A stretch of DNA of 64,000 bases, from NCBI RefSeq assembly GCF_020184175.1, contig NC_065530.1, forward strand, positions 29,303,260 to 29,367,259, written 5' to 3'. Numbering within the stretch: the first letter of the stretch is position 1; every line of letters starts with the position of its first letter. The notes below the pieces were generated by a model. The model saw only the letters and a list, made by a program, of their open reading frames with translations, did not search any database and was not told where the DNA came from. The DNA is from Aphis gossypii (taxonomy: Eukaryota > Arthropoda > Insecta > Hemiptera > Aphididae). Both the position numbers and the translations under genes were made by a program. Below, piece after piece: positions 11,410 to 24,567 of the stretch.

Positions 11410-14400
11410 ATTTATAAATACAAAATATATCAATAACTGAGCCACTATAATTTTTTTTTTTGGTTGTTTTTAAAATTTAAACAGTACCTACGAGTAAAGT
11501 TGTAGATTATCGATGGATACACACGGTACGATATAAATAATTGTATTGTTCTATGTTCTACGTTTCTTTGCTATTATTTAAAACTTTAAATTTGTAAGTG
11601 TTGGTTTAATAGTTAATTGTGCAATTATAAATTTAATTGGGAAATGACCATGATGTAAGTAACATTAAAATTGGTAAATTGTAAATTCGCGCTCCCATTT
11701 TTCAGTTATTAAAAGTTTAAAGTGTTAACAGGACCATGAATTTTAAAATTATAGGTATACACAATACATATACAAGAAATTATATCAAAGATATTAAAAT
11801 TATTCGTCGCAACTCTAAGGGATTCCAAAGAATGAAAAATGAAAAAAATAATAAATTTATATTTATATTTATTATATTATCATTAGGTATTTATTCTACG
11901 TCGGTATTATTACTGCATTTTACAAATTCTTTATTCTAAATATAAATCATTTATTTTCAGTTCTATGTACATAACTATTTTATTTATTGTCTGAATATTG
12001 ATGTATTCATTAAGTTAACTTTATATTTTTTCGTGCTGAATAGTTTGAGAGCCACCAAAGTATTGCAAAAAGACGTGCAATGAAAATATTTGAATACCTC
12101 TGATACACATATTAAATAAACTGCTTCTAAGTTAATTTTATTTTTGATAACCCCGTATATCTAACTAGAGTAGGTACTTACATCATAATTACGAGTAAAT
12201 GAATCTAATTATGTTTTTTTTTATTTTAATTTCATAAATTTATGAAAATTCAAAGATATTTTATAATTAAAGTTGTTTTGTTTTATTATTATTATTTAAA
12301 AGTATAGTATAGATGAGTGTAATTTTAAAAATTATTTTAAAACCATTTAAACCATGTATACACATGTTTTTCTTTCTGTTGAGGTATTCAATGATTATTC
12401 TTTGGTATTTTTTTTTATATTTTTTAAGTGTTTAAGCGACTTTCAACGTATTACACGATAAGATACATTTCTTGTAGTCTGTAGATTAAATCAGGTTATA
12501 CACTTATATAATTTTATCGGCAGAGAACTGTACAATCGATCGTATTTTTTTTTAACAAACTATTGTAGGACTGAGTTTGTAGCAATTAAGGTGTAATCCC
12601 AAATACATTTTTCATACACATTATCAATTTATCTAAAATATGTGTAGGTAATATAAATTTTCGGGGAAAATATTTTGCTACACGATATGAAATTCAAAAC
12701 AATGGCTTAAATTTTTTAAATATGAATCTTAAAACAGATTATAGAAATATTGTCGAAAGAAAAAAATACTTAATTTTGTACTTCCTTATTTTAAATAAAT
12801 ACATTTTTAAATACCTATTACATATTATACATATATAAAACACTTATCTAAAAAATATAATGATTAATGTTAACAAATTAGTAATTACACTGTACATTTA
12901 TAAATTTTTCTTTTTTTAAAGTATAGAACACGTTTTAATTAATTTATTGTACGACAAATTGATTTTGAAATAAATAGATTAATAAATATTTCATTAGTAA
13001 AATAAATTATAAAATTTTATAATAAATATTTTGAAAAAAAAAATAAATTAGAAAAATATAATTGATGCGTACTAAAGAAGTACCAAAGAGTTTTTCATTT
13101 ATATTAAACCTAAAAAAAATGATTAAAATTTTTCTGCATATTATGTAGCGCTCCTAAAAAAATATTTATATTTTAGAAATCAAAGAAAACAATAATTGTT
13201 AGCGATTATTATAACCCGTAATAATATATAATGATATTTAATGTTTTCACAATGAAAAAAATAATAAAATTATAGTTTTTATTGTACTTAATTCATAATT
13301 GTAACAAATGTCAATATAAATTAATTATATGTAATCTGATTTATATACATTACAAGTTTATATAATTATACTATTTTAGTTAATATTTGGTTCTATCTCG
13401 AGCATGGTTATTATTCATTAAATTGCTAGCAATTATTAATTAATATTTTTGATAAGGGTGTTTTAAATTGCATTAATTTTCCAATGTACAATACATACGT
13501 AATATTATTGTTTATTACATAGTAACATAATAATTTATACTTGGAAATTATACTTTAAATACGTAGATGTGTGTAGTTGATGATCATATTGATCTATTCA
13601 ATATTTTCATGTTTTTTTCATTACAAAAATCGTACATTAAATATTTATAAAACACGAAAATACAATATATTAGGTACGTTTCTTCTGATTTATGACTCAG
13701 AATATATTTTTAAAACGTATCTTATTTCTATATCATAATAAAGTCAATAATAGTTTATATGCTTCAGTAATAATAATTAATGGCCAAGTAATACAATTAT
13801 TTGTAATTCATTAGCATGCTTATCTATCAATAACAATTCGATACTATCTTGGTAATGAAAGAATTGTTTTTTGTTAACAATAATATTATTGGTGTTATTA
13901 TTTAATAAAAATGAACACAAGTATAATAATATTTTTATTAGTAATAAACTAATAAATAATGTTAATATAGTCATACATGCCTACTGCCTAGGTGTCGGGA
14001 TACGGAATTTTCCAATAAATTTACAAGTAAAATTCGGTAAATTAGTTAATTTTTCAAATCATTCTTTTTATGAAATTTTAAACTATCTAATAAATGATAA
14101 GTAATAATACTAACAAATTACAACATATTGGCTATTTTTGAAATTGTTCATACCAATATTAAATAATAAATACAATTTACATAATTAATAATAACATTTG
14201 TAACTAATTAGAACAAAATAACTACGGTTTTAAACGAATGAATAAGTAAATATAACATTTAAAAAATATATAAGTATTATTTTCTAAAATTTAATTTGTG
14301 TAAATAAGTTATGATATTATAGATCACATGTGTTTGTCCAGCGTTTAACTTTTTAATATGTGTAAAGAATGTCTGTATGTAAAGTCGAATGAGTAATGAC

Positions 14401-14781
14401 TTAGAAGAGAATATCGAAATAGTTTAAAAGTAGATACCTATCTAGGTACCCATCTACCTACCTATCTACATTATAATAGTTGTTATTAGTTATTATTACG
14501 ATAGTGTTATTACGATTCTAAAAAAAATATTTAAACGAGAAGACACTCGATTTTAACAACGTTAAAAATATCTCTGGAAAATTCACGTAAATTCATTTTT
14601 ACTCTTATGTATCGAGCCCCCCATCTCTACCTAGGCGTAGAGTTCCCGATGGATGAATAAACGTGGATAATCAATAATAATATTACTCAAAAAATGATAT
14701 TATATAATATTATTTTATGTGTAAATATTATGTAATGCGTAGACAGCAGCATTATTAATATTGTTATGAACTCGATAAATT
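11410..14781. other. AT-rich intergenic DNA
   Basis: More than 3 kb of AT-rich sequence. Short open frames on both strands (11736-11939; 13777-13974 overlapping 13871-14104) are composed mainly of Ile, Asn, Leu and Lys codons expected from composition and have no splice context, so I do not call them. A short degenerate run of TACCTATCT/TACC words lies at 14435-14470. Confidence 0.45.
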
Positions 14782-14995
14782 TTATTTTATATCATAGAGG
14801 GTAGTTTCCTCTATACGAAACCGCTTTTGGTGGTCGTGTACGACACATTCACGTTTTCGGCTTCGGGGCGACAAACGAGTACGACCCCTTTTGGTTTTAT
14901 ATGAAACCGGTTCCATCGTCGTTTTGTACAAGCGTTCATTTTTTCGTCTGAGTCGTCGTTCCGTCGTTGAACGCATAACTGAAATTCGACAACAG
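14782..14995. other. GC-richer CpG-containing island, possible exon
   Basis: This 210-bp block stands out from its surroundings by many CG dinucleotides and long open frames on both strands. On the plus strand it ends in CAACAG followed by GTATTATT, a possible splice donor for a 5' non-coding exon. On the minus strand a TTTCAG acceptor precedes an ATG and a 64-codon Arg/Lys-rich frame running to 14782. I cannot decide between a first exon of the gene starting at 19205, a minus-strand exon, or transposon debris. No product is assigned. Confidence 0.3.
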
Positions 14996-17900
14996 GTATT
15001 ATTATATTATGTAACTATTGTATCAACTAGAGTATATTATTTTAAACACGTATAATGGATTTAAGGTAAATATTTTTTACGATAATTTTCCCTCGTCGTC
15101 TTATCGTTAAAAACAGGGAAACTGGCGTTTTAAATGTTTTTACCGTCGCCATGTGACAAAGATAATATTGCCCATACATGATGTTGTTTGTATATTTAAT
15201 ATTCCGCGTATAAAAATCAATGTGAACATATTATTTTATCATCGGTGTGGTGCCAATTTGATTATAATATGAACCTTGTAATAATTTATATTAGGTATGT
15301 AGTGATTAATAATTATTAATAGCCAATACAATAATTAATTATAATTAATAATACAGTAACGCCAGCATGAGACGACCAGGTTAAATGTCGTGTCAAGTAC
15401 AATAATTAATATAATTATTAAACGATTAACGAATGATACAAGTATCGGAAGGTAAAGTTGTGTAATATGTTAGTAGCACAGTAACTAAAAAGGGTGAACC
15501 GAATACCGAATAATATAACTACGTAATATACGAATATAAAGCCGTCAGACAGTTTTAACAGGAGTTGTTACTGACCGTCTTATGGGGATTTTATGGTTCA
15601 GTCGGTTCAGATATGATTATTCATTGAGACAAGATGAAAACAGTTTATGAACACTTATGCAGGTCTACAATTAAATGCAACTATTGTAACACCATTCATT
15701 AGTTTAAAATACATGTTTTGTTAGTTCGCGTTTTGACAAAGGTCATTATAGGTACGTTGTAGGAATTTATGAACATTTTTTGTTAAAAATATACTTACGC
15801 AAGTATGAATTGGCCTCTTGTATCCGAGACGCTCTCGTGTTTATATAAGATACGTTTTGAGCTTGGTCGAACTAGTTGCTGGTGCTGCAGTTGAGAACAC
15901 ACAGTAATTGATTAACAACAATACTAATAACTCAATGAATCGCACCTGTGGAAAATAAATACCAGAACGTCTGAAACTATTATATTGTAATAATATTATT
16001 ATGTACAAAGCAATTCATATTCACAATGTAAAAATATCAAAAATAATTTAAATTAAAAAGCAAAAATATGGGCATTAACATTATGTCACCATCACTGTGA
16101 TTATTGTTGTGTATTTATATTTCCATGAACATTTTACTTGTTCAACTTGTTGTTCTGCTGCTATCGAGTTGCTGACTGCGAGGAGCCGATCTTGAACTTA
16201 TTAAATGTTTACCAAGAACTAATGTAAAAGAATCTAAATGCCAGTTATTAGTTTTTTAAACATTGGTCACCTTCAGGGCACTTAAATAACAAATAATGAA
16301 TAATAATTATAATATGTAAAGACATAGGTAAACGCTCGCAATGCACATGATATTATAGGTACCATGATACCATTTTAACTAATTATTAAAAATATAATGT
16401 GTTGAGACAAGACGAATGTCATCATTCCATGTTTTCCAATTTATGTATTTGTGCCCAATTTTATGGTAATTTTATATTATTATTAATAATATTATGAATG
16501 TTATATGTTTTACAGATTTTGAGTGGAGAGAGAAATGTATTAGTTTTACAATAAATTTTTTGTATTTTATAATAGTTTTTGAAACAGAAAAAATATGTCA
16601 ATCACCAATATTAAGGTTTGTTCTGATAGAAAATGTAATCTTTTAGATACCTTGTAAAAGGTAAGAAAGTCTCAGTACCTTTTTTATAATTGTGAAACCA
16701 ACTGAGAGTAATTAAAAAACGGAAATACTAACAAAATATATTAGTTGTTGACAAAACGATTCAGTTATTAATATTAAAGAAACAACCGTTAAGATACGAA
16801 ATTTTAACCAATTATTTATACTACGTATGATTTTATAGATATATGATATTAGGTTGTGTGACATGTTATTATTATTTTTTTCTGATTTTAGTTTATTTAT
16901 TTATAAAATAAAGATTATCCATTGCGAGGAATGACGAGGTAGGTATATTCATAACATATAATATAGAAAAATGAGTTTTGCAGTTTCCTCATTTTTATAG
17001 TCTATTTTGTAAAATTGATTTGATTAATATCAATTTATAATATTATAATATAATATTAATATATACTAATAAGGGCGTATACACTATACGTACTATAAAA
17101 GTTTTCAACTTTTTGAACATTGTTTATACATTTAAAAATTTATAATAAGAAAAATATTATAATCAACATAATAAAATTATATATTTAAATGAGTAAATAA
17201 ATAGATAAAAAAAAATTGGAATATGTTATAATATTGCCTTGTATATAATTAATATCGCATACCTACTTTATGGAATTTTTAACTTGCCCAACGTGATAGC
17301 GATTACAATTAGGTGTTTTCAAAAATAATATCTGATAAGAAAAATGTTTTGAAGAATTTATATAGGTATACTTCTGTACAAATTGATTTTTTTAAGTTTA
17401 TTGTATTTTAATCGGTGTAAAAACATTTTACCTTACACGCATTGAAAACAGCTCGAGGCTTGTGCAGTTTCTGATAACTGTTGTCATTTAAAAGTAACTA
17501 AGGAGTTATGTTAAATGTTTCAAATCTATACAAATACAAAATTGTGTTAATCATGTGTCCTTGATGAAAAATAACTAATAGGATAGTAATTAATCGTCTG
17601 GTCATTTCGTTTGAAAGTAAGTATTATAAATCAAATATTGTTATGAAAAACAAATGAAACTAAGTTAAATTAAATTTTAATTTTAATAAAAGGTGATAAA
17701 TTATGAAATTAGTTATTAACTTCTAGTTTATAATAGGTTGAGTGGTTTAGTGTGATGGATACGTTAAATTTGAATTCAACGATATATCGTTCAATTGTAG
17801 TATACAAAAAAACGATTCAGCCTATAACACTAAGATTAAGTATATTTAATGTTATGTATTTTAGTGGGTTAATGAACACATTATGAGAGATTTGTTATTA

Positions 17901-19087
17901 CATTTTCTAAAATTTTTATCCCGTGAATAATTTTTTATTGGCATTAAAAAAAAAAAATTAAAAATTTTTAAATTTCTATAGAAAACTAAAATATTTTGAA
18001 AATTATATTATTTATACAAAACGAAACATTTGGTGATAATTTTAAGTATCTACGATTATTCGTTTTCGAGTTACACTAAAAACAAAATTGATTTTCTAAA
18101 AAACTGTCTGTAAAAACTTCATAATATTTCATATACTTATGTAGAGGTCGATCAAAATGTAATTAAATTTATATAACATAAATGTGTTAAATTAATTAAT
18201 TATTAATTTTTAAGTAGTACCTATTACCTACAAGATAATATCTCATATATAAATTATTAATTTAACTATTCAATTATTTATTTTTATTTTTTTGAGAATA
18301 TTCTAATTTAAAATTTATTATAAGATATAACTTATCCTTGAAAAATTATTATTATCTAATGTCTAGCTTCGATTTTTTAAAATCAATTGTTTTGTATAAC
18401 TGTTCTTTACAATGTTCCAGAAGTTATTTTTTTCCCTAGTAAGCTTATTATTCTATTATATTTTGTTACATCTCATTAACCATAAATATAATATTTTTAT
18501 ATTAATTACATTTAAATAATTAGATATATTTAAAAAAATTTAAGTAAGTACTTATTACGTAGTTATGTATAATAATGTATACTGTAAACAGTGTAAACAC
18601 AAATTATTATTATAATGTTTTAAGTTATAATTATTTATAATAAGTAATTAAAATTTTATATTTTTCATTGACATAAGTAAGTACTTGGTGTTGAGTTTAG
18701 GCAGTAAAATTTTCTTAAAAAATTAGATATATTTTATTTCACCATAACTTATTTCATAGTTATATTATAATAACTTTTTGTGTCCTTTTGTTTAAAAATG
18801 TTTGATACATTACTATGGATTAAAACAGTTAATCAAATTATTTATTTATACACATGGTACTCTGAAAATGTGAAATTCCATGTTTTGACATTCTTTTGAG
18901 TTTTTTTACAATTCGTATCTTGAAAAATTGTCGATTAAGAAGAAAATGTAATAATTTTTTTTTTTTAAAGATAAATAACAGTCTAGCCAGTCTGGTTATA
19001 AAACTGAAACATGTTATTTCAAAAAAATACAATTGGTATGTATGTAATTATATATACGAGTATATTATATTGTTTAAATGATTTTAG
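14996..19087. other. AT-rich intergenic or upstream DNA with R fragment
   Basis: No coding exon is supported. The stretch includes a promoter-like TATATAAG near 15842. Around 17930-18120 lies a short fragment of the R repeat family (TTTGGTGATAATTTTAAGTA, then an AAAACTGT end as near 7465). The remainder is AT-rich with homopolymers. Confidence 0.4.
15840..15890 (+). promoter_or_regulatory. Candidate TATA promoter
   Basis: TTTATATAAGATACG near 15840-15854 is a good TATA box inside a locally GC-richer block (GAGACGCTCTCGTG before it, GGTGCTGCAGTTGAG after it). CTAGTTG at about 30 bp, or CAGTTG at about 44 bp, could be the initiator. It could drive a first non-coding exon spliced to 19088, but no transcript data support that. 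Confidence 0.3.
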
Positions 19088-19204
19088 GATGTGTTATCGT
19101 TATTGACGTCCGAAGGATTCGAATTGTTACCTACTTACTTACAACTTAGCGTTTGGCGACAATAATAGTACAGACAAGACTGCAGGCTGAACTCCGGAAC
19201 AGTC
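19088..19204 (+). other. Probable 5' UTR exon of the secreted repeat-protein gene
   Basis: A T-rich tract ending in TTTTAG (acceptor 19086-19087) precedes GC-richer sequence running into the ATG at 19205, which is followed directly by GTAAGT. If the acceptor is used, at least one more upstream non-coding exon exists. Confidence 0.4.
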
Positions 19205-20755
19205 ATGGTAAGTTGTTTCAGTTTAATTTAGTTAATATTACCTATTAATTATAATAAAACATATAATTATTATTTTATATGCATTTAAATTATATACTAA
19301 TTTCTTAGGTAAATATTACATAGTTACCTAGTTGAACAAATCCTCGAACACGGAAGAATAAATTTGTATAGGATCTATTATGTCAAATTGTATTATTTTT
19401 TGGTTGAAATGAACAACCTAAACTACATTTATTCATTTATTATTTATTTATTTATAGTATTTCCACTTTTCACACATCATTCGATAATTTTTCGATAAAT
19501 TTTAAACTTATATACATGTATTAGAAACCATTCATTTTTAGTTTATAGAAGTATTATAAGTAATAAACATTTAACAGAATTACTATGAAATTATGTTCAT
19601 TAATTCGCAAGCATTTAAATTTTTTCATGTATTTGGATCATACATTTTTATCTGTTGAATTTTAAGTTTATTTTTTGCACAATTCGTTCAAATATATGGA
19701 ATAATAAGTAAATATGATATAATTAGAAAAAAACTAAAATAAAAACATTCGGTTGACAGAAGATTAAATCTCCTATCGGAGTAATGTTGGGGTCCTAAGT
19801 TATAAGAAAAATTTTTATTATTTAATTAAAAATATTAAGTACACCTAAAATTGTAGTTTTAATATTAAATTTTTTTACGAATTTGAATTCAAAAATAATT
19901 TTTCTATAGGTTGCTAACTTCCTGTGTATCATTTTGACATCTTAATATTTATAAATCAAAAATATTATATTATAATTTAATGTTTGATATAGTGTTTCTT
20001 TAATGTAGAAAATAAATTTAAACTACTAATAAGAATTTTTTATGAAGTTGATATTCAAATTTTAAGATATTTTACTATATTAATAAGTAATAACTGAATA
20101 GAATAATAAATAAACAGTAAATAAAAATAACAAGTTTTTTTTTAAATATAATAATACTCATCAGACAATATATTATTTCTATTTTAATTATCAAATAATG
20201 AATTACAAATATTTTTCACATTTCTTAGTACCTAGTGACTCATGATTATTAGTAATTGAAAAGGGTTTTTTTATGACTATAATTTTTATTTGTGGATTGT
20301 TTGATGTATTGTGATTTTCATGAAAAATCGCTGTTTTAATTACATAAAATATTTATCTGCTTAAATCTGATTTGTTGAATTTATAAGTAAAATATATGAA
20401 CGTTTGTACGTGATATTTCAGCAATAAATACAAGCCATGAGTATTTGGAGTCCTTATACCTTGTTTTGGAATTTTAGATACGAAGATAAAAATTAAAAAA
20501 AACTGTAAATTGTAGTAGGTACAATATCTATCACGATTTATAAAATAGATTTTTTTATAAGTTTTTATCGTTTTAGATTATTACTAATAAAACAATAACT
20601 ATACATTACATCATTGATATTATGTCTATTATATAATGCACGATATTAATAATTTTTAAATTTTATCTACCATAAAAAAATTAAAAATTGCCTAATAATG
20701 TATTTTGTGATATCTGATGAAGTTTTAAAAGTTAGAACACGAATATAAGTAAATA

Positions 20756-20786
<31 letters not shown>

Positions 20787-23700
20787 ACTTTGATATAATT
20801 TTTTATATTTAATTTTAAGTATTATTGCTACATTTTTTTTATTATAAACTTATAAGTCTAAATAGTTTATATTAATATTTTTTGGAGAGACTGAACTATT
20901 ATAAGTACTTAAACAGTAATATATTTGATTCTCATAGATTATTTTATTCTTTATAAACGTATATTTTTTTAAAAAACTATTTATAATATAACTATTTAGC
21001 AACAAAATAATATCAATGGTAAACCAAGATTTTGGATTCACCTCCCTCCTCAAGACATAATTTTTTTTCGGTCAAAAAACTTAGAAATATATTATAAGGT
21101 TAAGTTATTAATTTAAATTATCCTAAACATATTTTTTTCCTTGAATTGATTAGTATTTAATGTAATTTTCAAAATGCTTGGACTAAATTTTAGTTATTTT
21201 ATGAGCATTTGAATTTTTGTATTATAGTTTAAGAATATTAAAATCAGTATTTGTTTTTATAAGCACTTCAAGTTAAAATTTTAACAAAACAACAAATTAT
21301 TTTGTAATTAAAACTGTATATAGTCAATAAGATATTATATACATACTAAAGTCAAGATATGTAATAATTTAGTAGTTAAGTTAATTTCAGCTTAGATAAC
21401 AAGTACTTAAAACATACATTTACCTAAACTTTTCTCGACCAAGATGTAGGTACTTTCCATTTTTTTTATCATAAATGTTATGTCAACAACCCTTGATGAT
21501 TCTAAATATTATGAAAAATATGTAGATTAGGTATTCAGTATATAATTAAATCGGAGAAAATTTAGTTACAGTTTTGTAGATAAATTATACATATATTTCT
21601 GTGAAAAACGTTTACGTTCGAGAAAGAGCCTAGGTAGTTCGGGGCTGAAATCATCTGAGCGTCTTTCGCTTCTTATTCTCCGATCTATGAATTCTTCAAC
21701 TACTGTGTTCGTACTATCCACATACCCCTTGACGCACTGAACCTTACGTAAATGTTTTTGAAACACTATTCTTAGTCTATGCAATTTCTATAGCACGTTT
21801 TAGTAATAAAAATCACATATATAGTTAATAAAATACACGATACAAATATTTATGTACTATTATAGTAATAAATTTGCTTAAGATTAGAAATGCAATTTTT
21901 TTAGAAAAAATTAATTCAACTTACCATAAAATAAAATATGTATATGTCTTGAATTGTAATATTAATATATTGTAAAATATAGATATACTAATATAGGCTG
22001 GCAGAACTTCTCTCAAAATAATTTTTTGTACAACTGTAACCCATTCAATGGCGAGGTACCTCGAGATACTGATACACTTTGCACAAAGACACCTACTGTA
22101 CAGCTAAATGCTTATTTATTTAACCACTTTTTAGTTATTAAATGATTTTTCTTAATTTTATACTATGTTAGGAATCGATTATTTATTTATTCTAGCATTA
22201 AATATGCTAAAAAATACGGGTTATCTTATTTGTGATTTTTGTTAGGTATTTATGTAACTTTCTTTTAATTATTATGTTTACTACACTATGCAATTGGACT
22301 CGTCCCGTATTAAATAATAAATAATTTCATTCAAATCGTGGAGACATTTGGTGCATGTTTTAAAAAATTTAATGTATTTTAGGATATGAAACTTTCTTTA
22401 TACATTTTATATTTTGAAACATTTTCTAAAACTTGGTATTTCAAAACTCGGCATTCTAAGGTATGACTTTTTAAAACCAGTCTCAGTATCTATTTTGAAC
22501 CCGGTTGATTATATAAGTGTTTAATAAAACGATTATAGAATTATAGGGTTTTAATAAATAATTTTTATGTTATTATTATTTTAATTTTTGTGTTTAAAAT
22601 TTGTATTTATTTATTGTTTGTTTTATTTTCAGGCGGCTACATTTTTATGGATAACAATTATTCACATTTTACTGTGGAACTTAATATTTTCTGAAACTGA
22701 GGGTATTGAACTAAATGGGGCGGAAGATTTATTATTGAATAGTTTTCGTGATCGAGTACGGTATTCAACACATATTTGTGATCGTTTAAATAATTCACCA
22801 CCACCACTGGTTGCTTATCATAACAATGAAGAACTTTTATCTAGTCCAGATAGTGATGTTAATTTGGAAAATCCGGGTTTAATTAAGGATTTGACTAAAG
22901 GAGTAAATCCTGTAAAAAGACACGTTAGTTTACGATGCTATAACCATCATACACAGGAAAATAATGAACCTAATAACCAAGATCCTTCTACAATAAGTGA
23001 GTGGCAAATGAAGTCTACTCCTGTAAACGACGCATTTGGTGCAGATTTTTCAGCTGTTCAAAAACCGAAAGTTCTAGATCTAAAAAAAATTGATATTAAT
23101 TTACACAAAGTGATACATCAAGAACCGTTTCATTCTACAGTACCACATTTACAGAAAGTTAATCTTATTGGAGAAAATTCAAAACATTCAATGCCTCAAT
23201 TAAATTTACAAGATAAGACAAACAAAATTAAATCATTAATTTCTGAACCACAACATAAGTATGCCGATATAAAACCAGATCAATTATTCAATGAAAATCT
23301 ACATAACAAATTAGTTCAACCTTCGCTGACTTTTCCATTACCTTCTAAATTTATTAAATCTCCCATAACTCATTCATTATCACGGCCAACTGAAATACAT
23401 AATACTAATGTTGATACGGTAGTGTTAACGACAGAAAATTACCAACAAAGTAACCCGTCAAAACTGACTCCACATAATATACCGAATAAAAATTTTTACC
23501 AAAAAGATTCAATAGTTGAAAAAAAACCACTTTTGTCTCTTTCGTCGATTCAGATTAACAAGCCGAAACCTGTAGAAGTTTCAGATGATAAACGTGTACC
23601 ACCTATCGCATATCGACCTACATCTCCTCAGTATATACAAATTCCTGAAATCAAACCATTACTTATACCGATTTTTGTGCGAAAAGATGTATCGATATCA

Positions 23701-24567
23701 CCACTAAGTGAACGACCACAGTCTAATATTGATTTGTTATCACATCCTAAAATAATCAAAAACGGTATTACTGAATCAACGGCTCAACCAATCTTAATTG
23801 AAAAAGAAGTTCCAGTATCTTTGCAACAGAAAAAAAAAACTGGATTCATTGATTGGTTTTTATCTACAAAAATTAAGACACCCGACGCAAAATTGACGCA
23901 CAAACCGGTTCCAATTGAAAAAGAAGGTTCTATCTATTTTCCAAATAAAAAACAACAGGAATTAATTGATTTGTCATCATCTACACAATTAATAAAGACA
24001 CCTGATGCAGAAACAGCATATAAACCGAATACAATAGAAAAAGAAGTTTCAATATCTGAATCAAATAACCAAAAACAACCGATAATTGATTTATCACCAC
24101 AGACTCCGCAATTTGTTAACACTCCTGATAAAGAATCATTATATCAGGCGACGACAGGACAACCAATAATACCAATAAATGCGCCTTATGAACAAAAACA
24201 ATCATTAATTAATTTGCCATCGCTTTCTCAAGTGACTGAGACTTTCAACAGCGAATCAACATCGCAGATAGTGCCAATTCAAAAAGAAGTTTCAACATCC
24301 GCTACATATGGACAACCACAGCCATCTTTTGATTTTTCACCGCCACCAATATTTCAACAACTTAAAATAAATAAGGAAATATCAATACCGCTTCCTCCTC
24401 AGCAACAAAGGATTGTTGCACCTCTAGAGCTAATCAATTCTTTCAATCCTAAATTGATATCTCAAAAAAAAAGTGCATTATATGATCAACAAAAACCAAT
24501 CGTTTTGCCATCACCTCCTCCACTAATCAAAACTACTACTACATCAGCGTATGCCATTGAATATTAA
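19205..24567 (+). CDS. Secreted proline/lysine-rich tandem-repeat protein of unknown function (645 aa)
   Basis: The start codon is the last three bases of one exon (ATG at 19205-19207, then GTAAGT); the rest is one large exon, 22633-24567, after TTATTTTCAG. Joined, they encode 645 residues beginning MAATFLWITIIHILLWNLIF, a typical signal peptide with cleavage probably near SETEG. Early on there are just two Cys (HICDRL and SLRCYN). The body is hydrophilic and rich in Pro, Ser, Lys, Gln and Ile. From about 23671 a degenerate repeat of roughly 39-42 residues recurs, with hallmark I-x-K-E-V-S-I-S, later Q-x-x-IDL and then TPD-x-E. No transmembrane segment follows the signal and no catalytic motif is seen. 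I recognise no family. A secreted, disordered, repetitive protein in a sap-feeding insect could be a salivary sheath or effector protein, or a cuticle or silk-like protein; this is inference. The large exon could instead use the in-frame ATG at 22588 as an unspliced start, but that reads through a strong acceptor. AATAAA lies at 24926. Confidence 0.6.
20757..20788. repeat. (AT)n microsatellite
   Basis: Uninterrupted TA dinucleotides with one TT break, within the intron of the secreted repeat-protein gene. Confidence 0.7.
21616..21787 (-). pseudogene. Broken duplicate of one P450 exon (exon 4 of the gene at 26306-31755)
   Basis: The block matches the P450 exon at 29350-29531, including KVQCVKGYV, STNTVV, EFIDRRIR and DDFSPEL near its end. 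Both splice sites survive (acceptor CTATAG, donor C/GTAAAC). Near its start 10 bases are missing where the intact exon encodes GKDWWRLRK; this shifts the frame and brings a stop codon within a few codons. Similarity continues into intron sequence on both sides (about 21360-21560 with 28585-28795, and to about 21832), so this is a genomic duplication and not a retrocopy. The neighbouring exon 5 has been lost. No other P450 exon lies nearby, so the fragment cannot encode an enzyme. Confidence 0.8.
23671..24400 (+). repeat. Degenerate ~120-bp coding repeats (about 40 aa each)
   Basis: Repeat starts, judged by the I-x-K-E/D motif, fall at about 23671, 23797, 23914, 24034, 24160, 24277 and a partial one near 24364. 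Spacings are 126, 117, 120, 126, 117 and 87 bp, all multiples of three. The best-matched neighbours are those starting at 23914 and 24034 (both IEKE, then IDLS, then TPD). Unit divergence is high, so the array is old. Confidence 0.6.

Larger units (their letters stand above)
19208..22632 (+). other. Intron 1 of the secreted repeat-protein gene
   Basis: A 3.4-kb AT-rich intron from GTAAGT to TTTTCAG. It contains an AT-dinucleotide run (about 20757-20788), the P450 exon fragment with its flanks (about 21360-21835) and a perfect 12-bp palindrome CGAGGTACCTCG at 22052-22063. No other coding sequence was seen. Confidence 0.5.

Noticed and set aside
13777..14104. Overlapping open frames on both strands
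   Set aside because: Low-complexity Asn/Ile/Leu/Lys composition expected from AT-rich DNA, with no splice context or homology.
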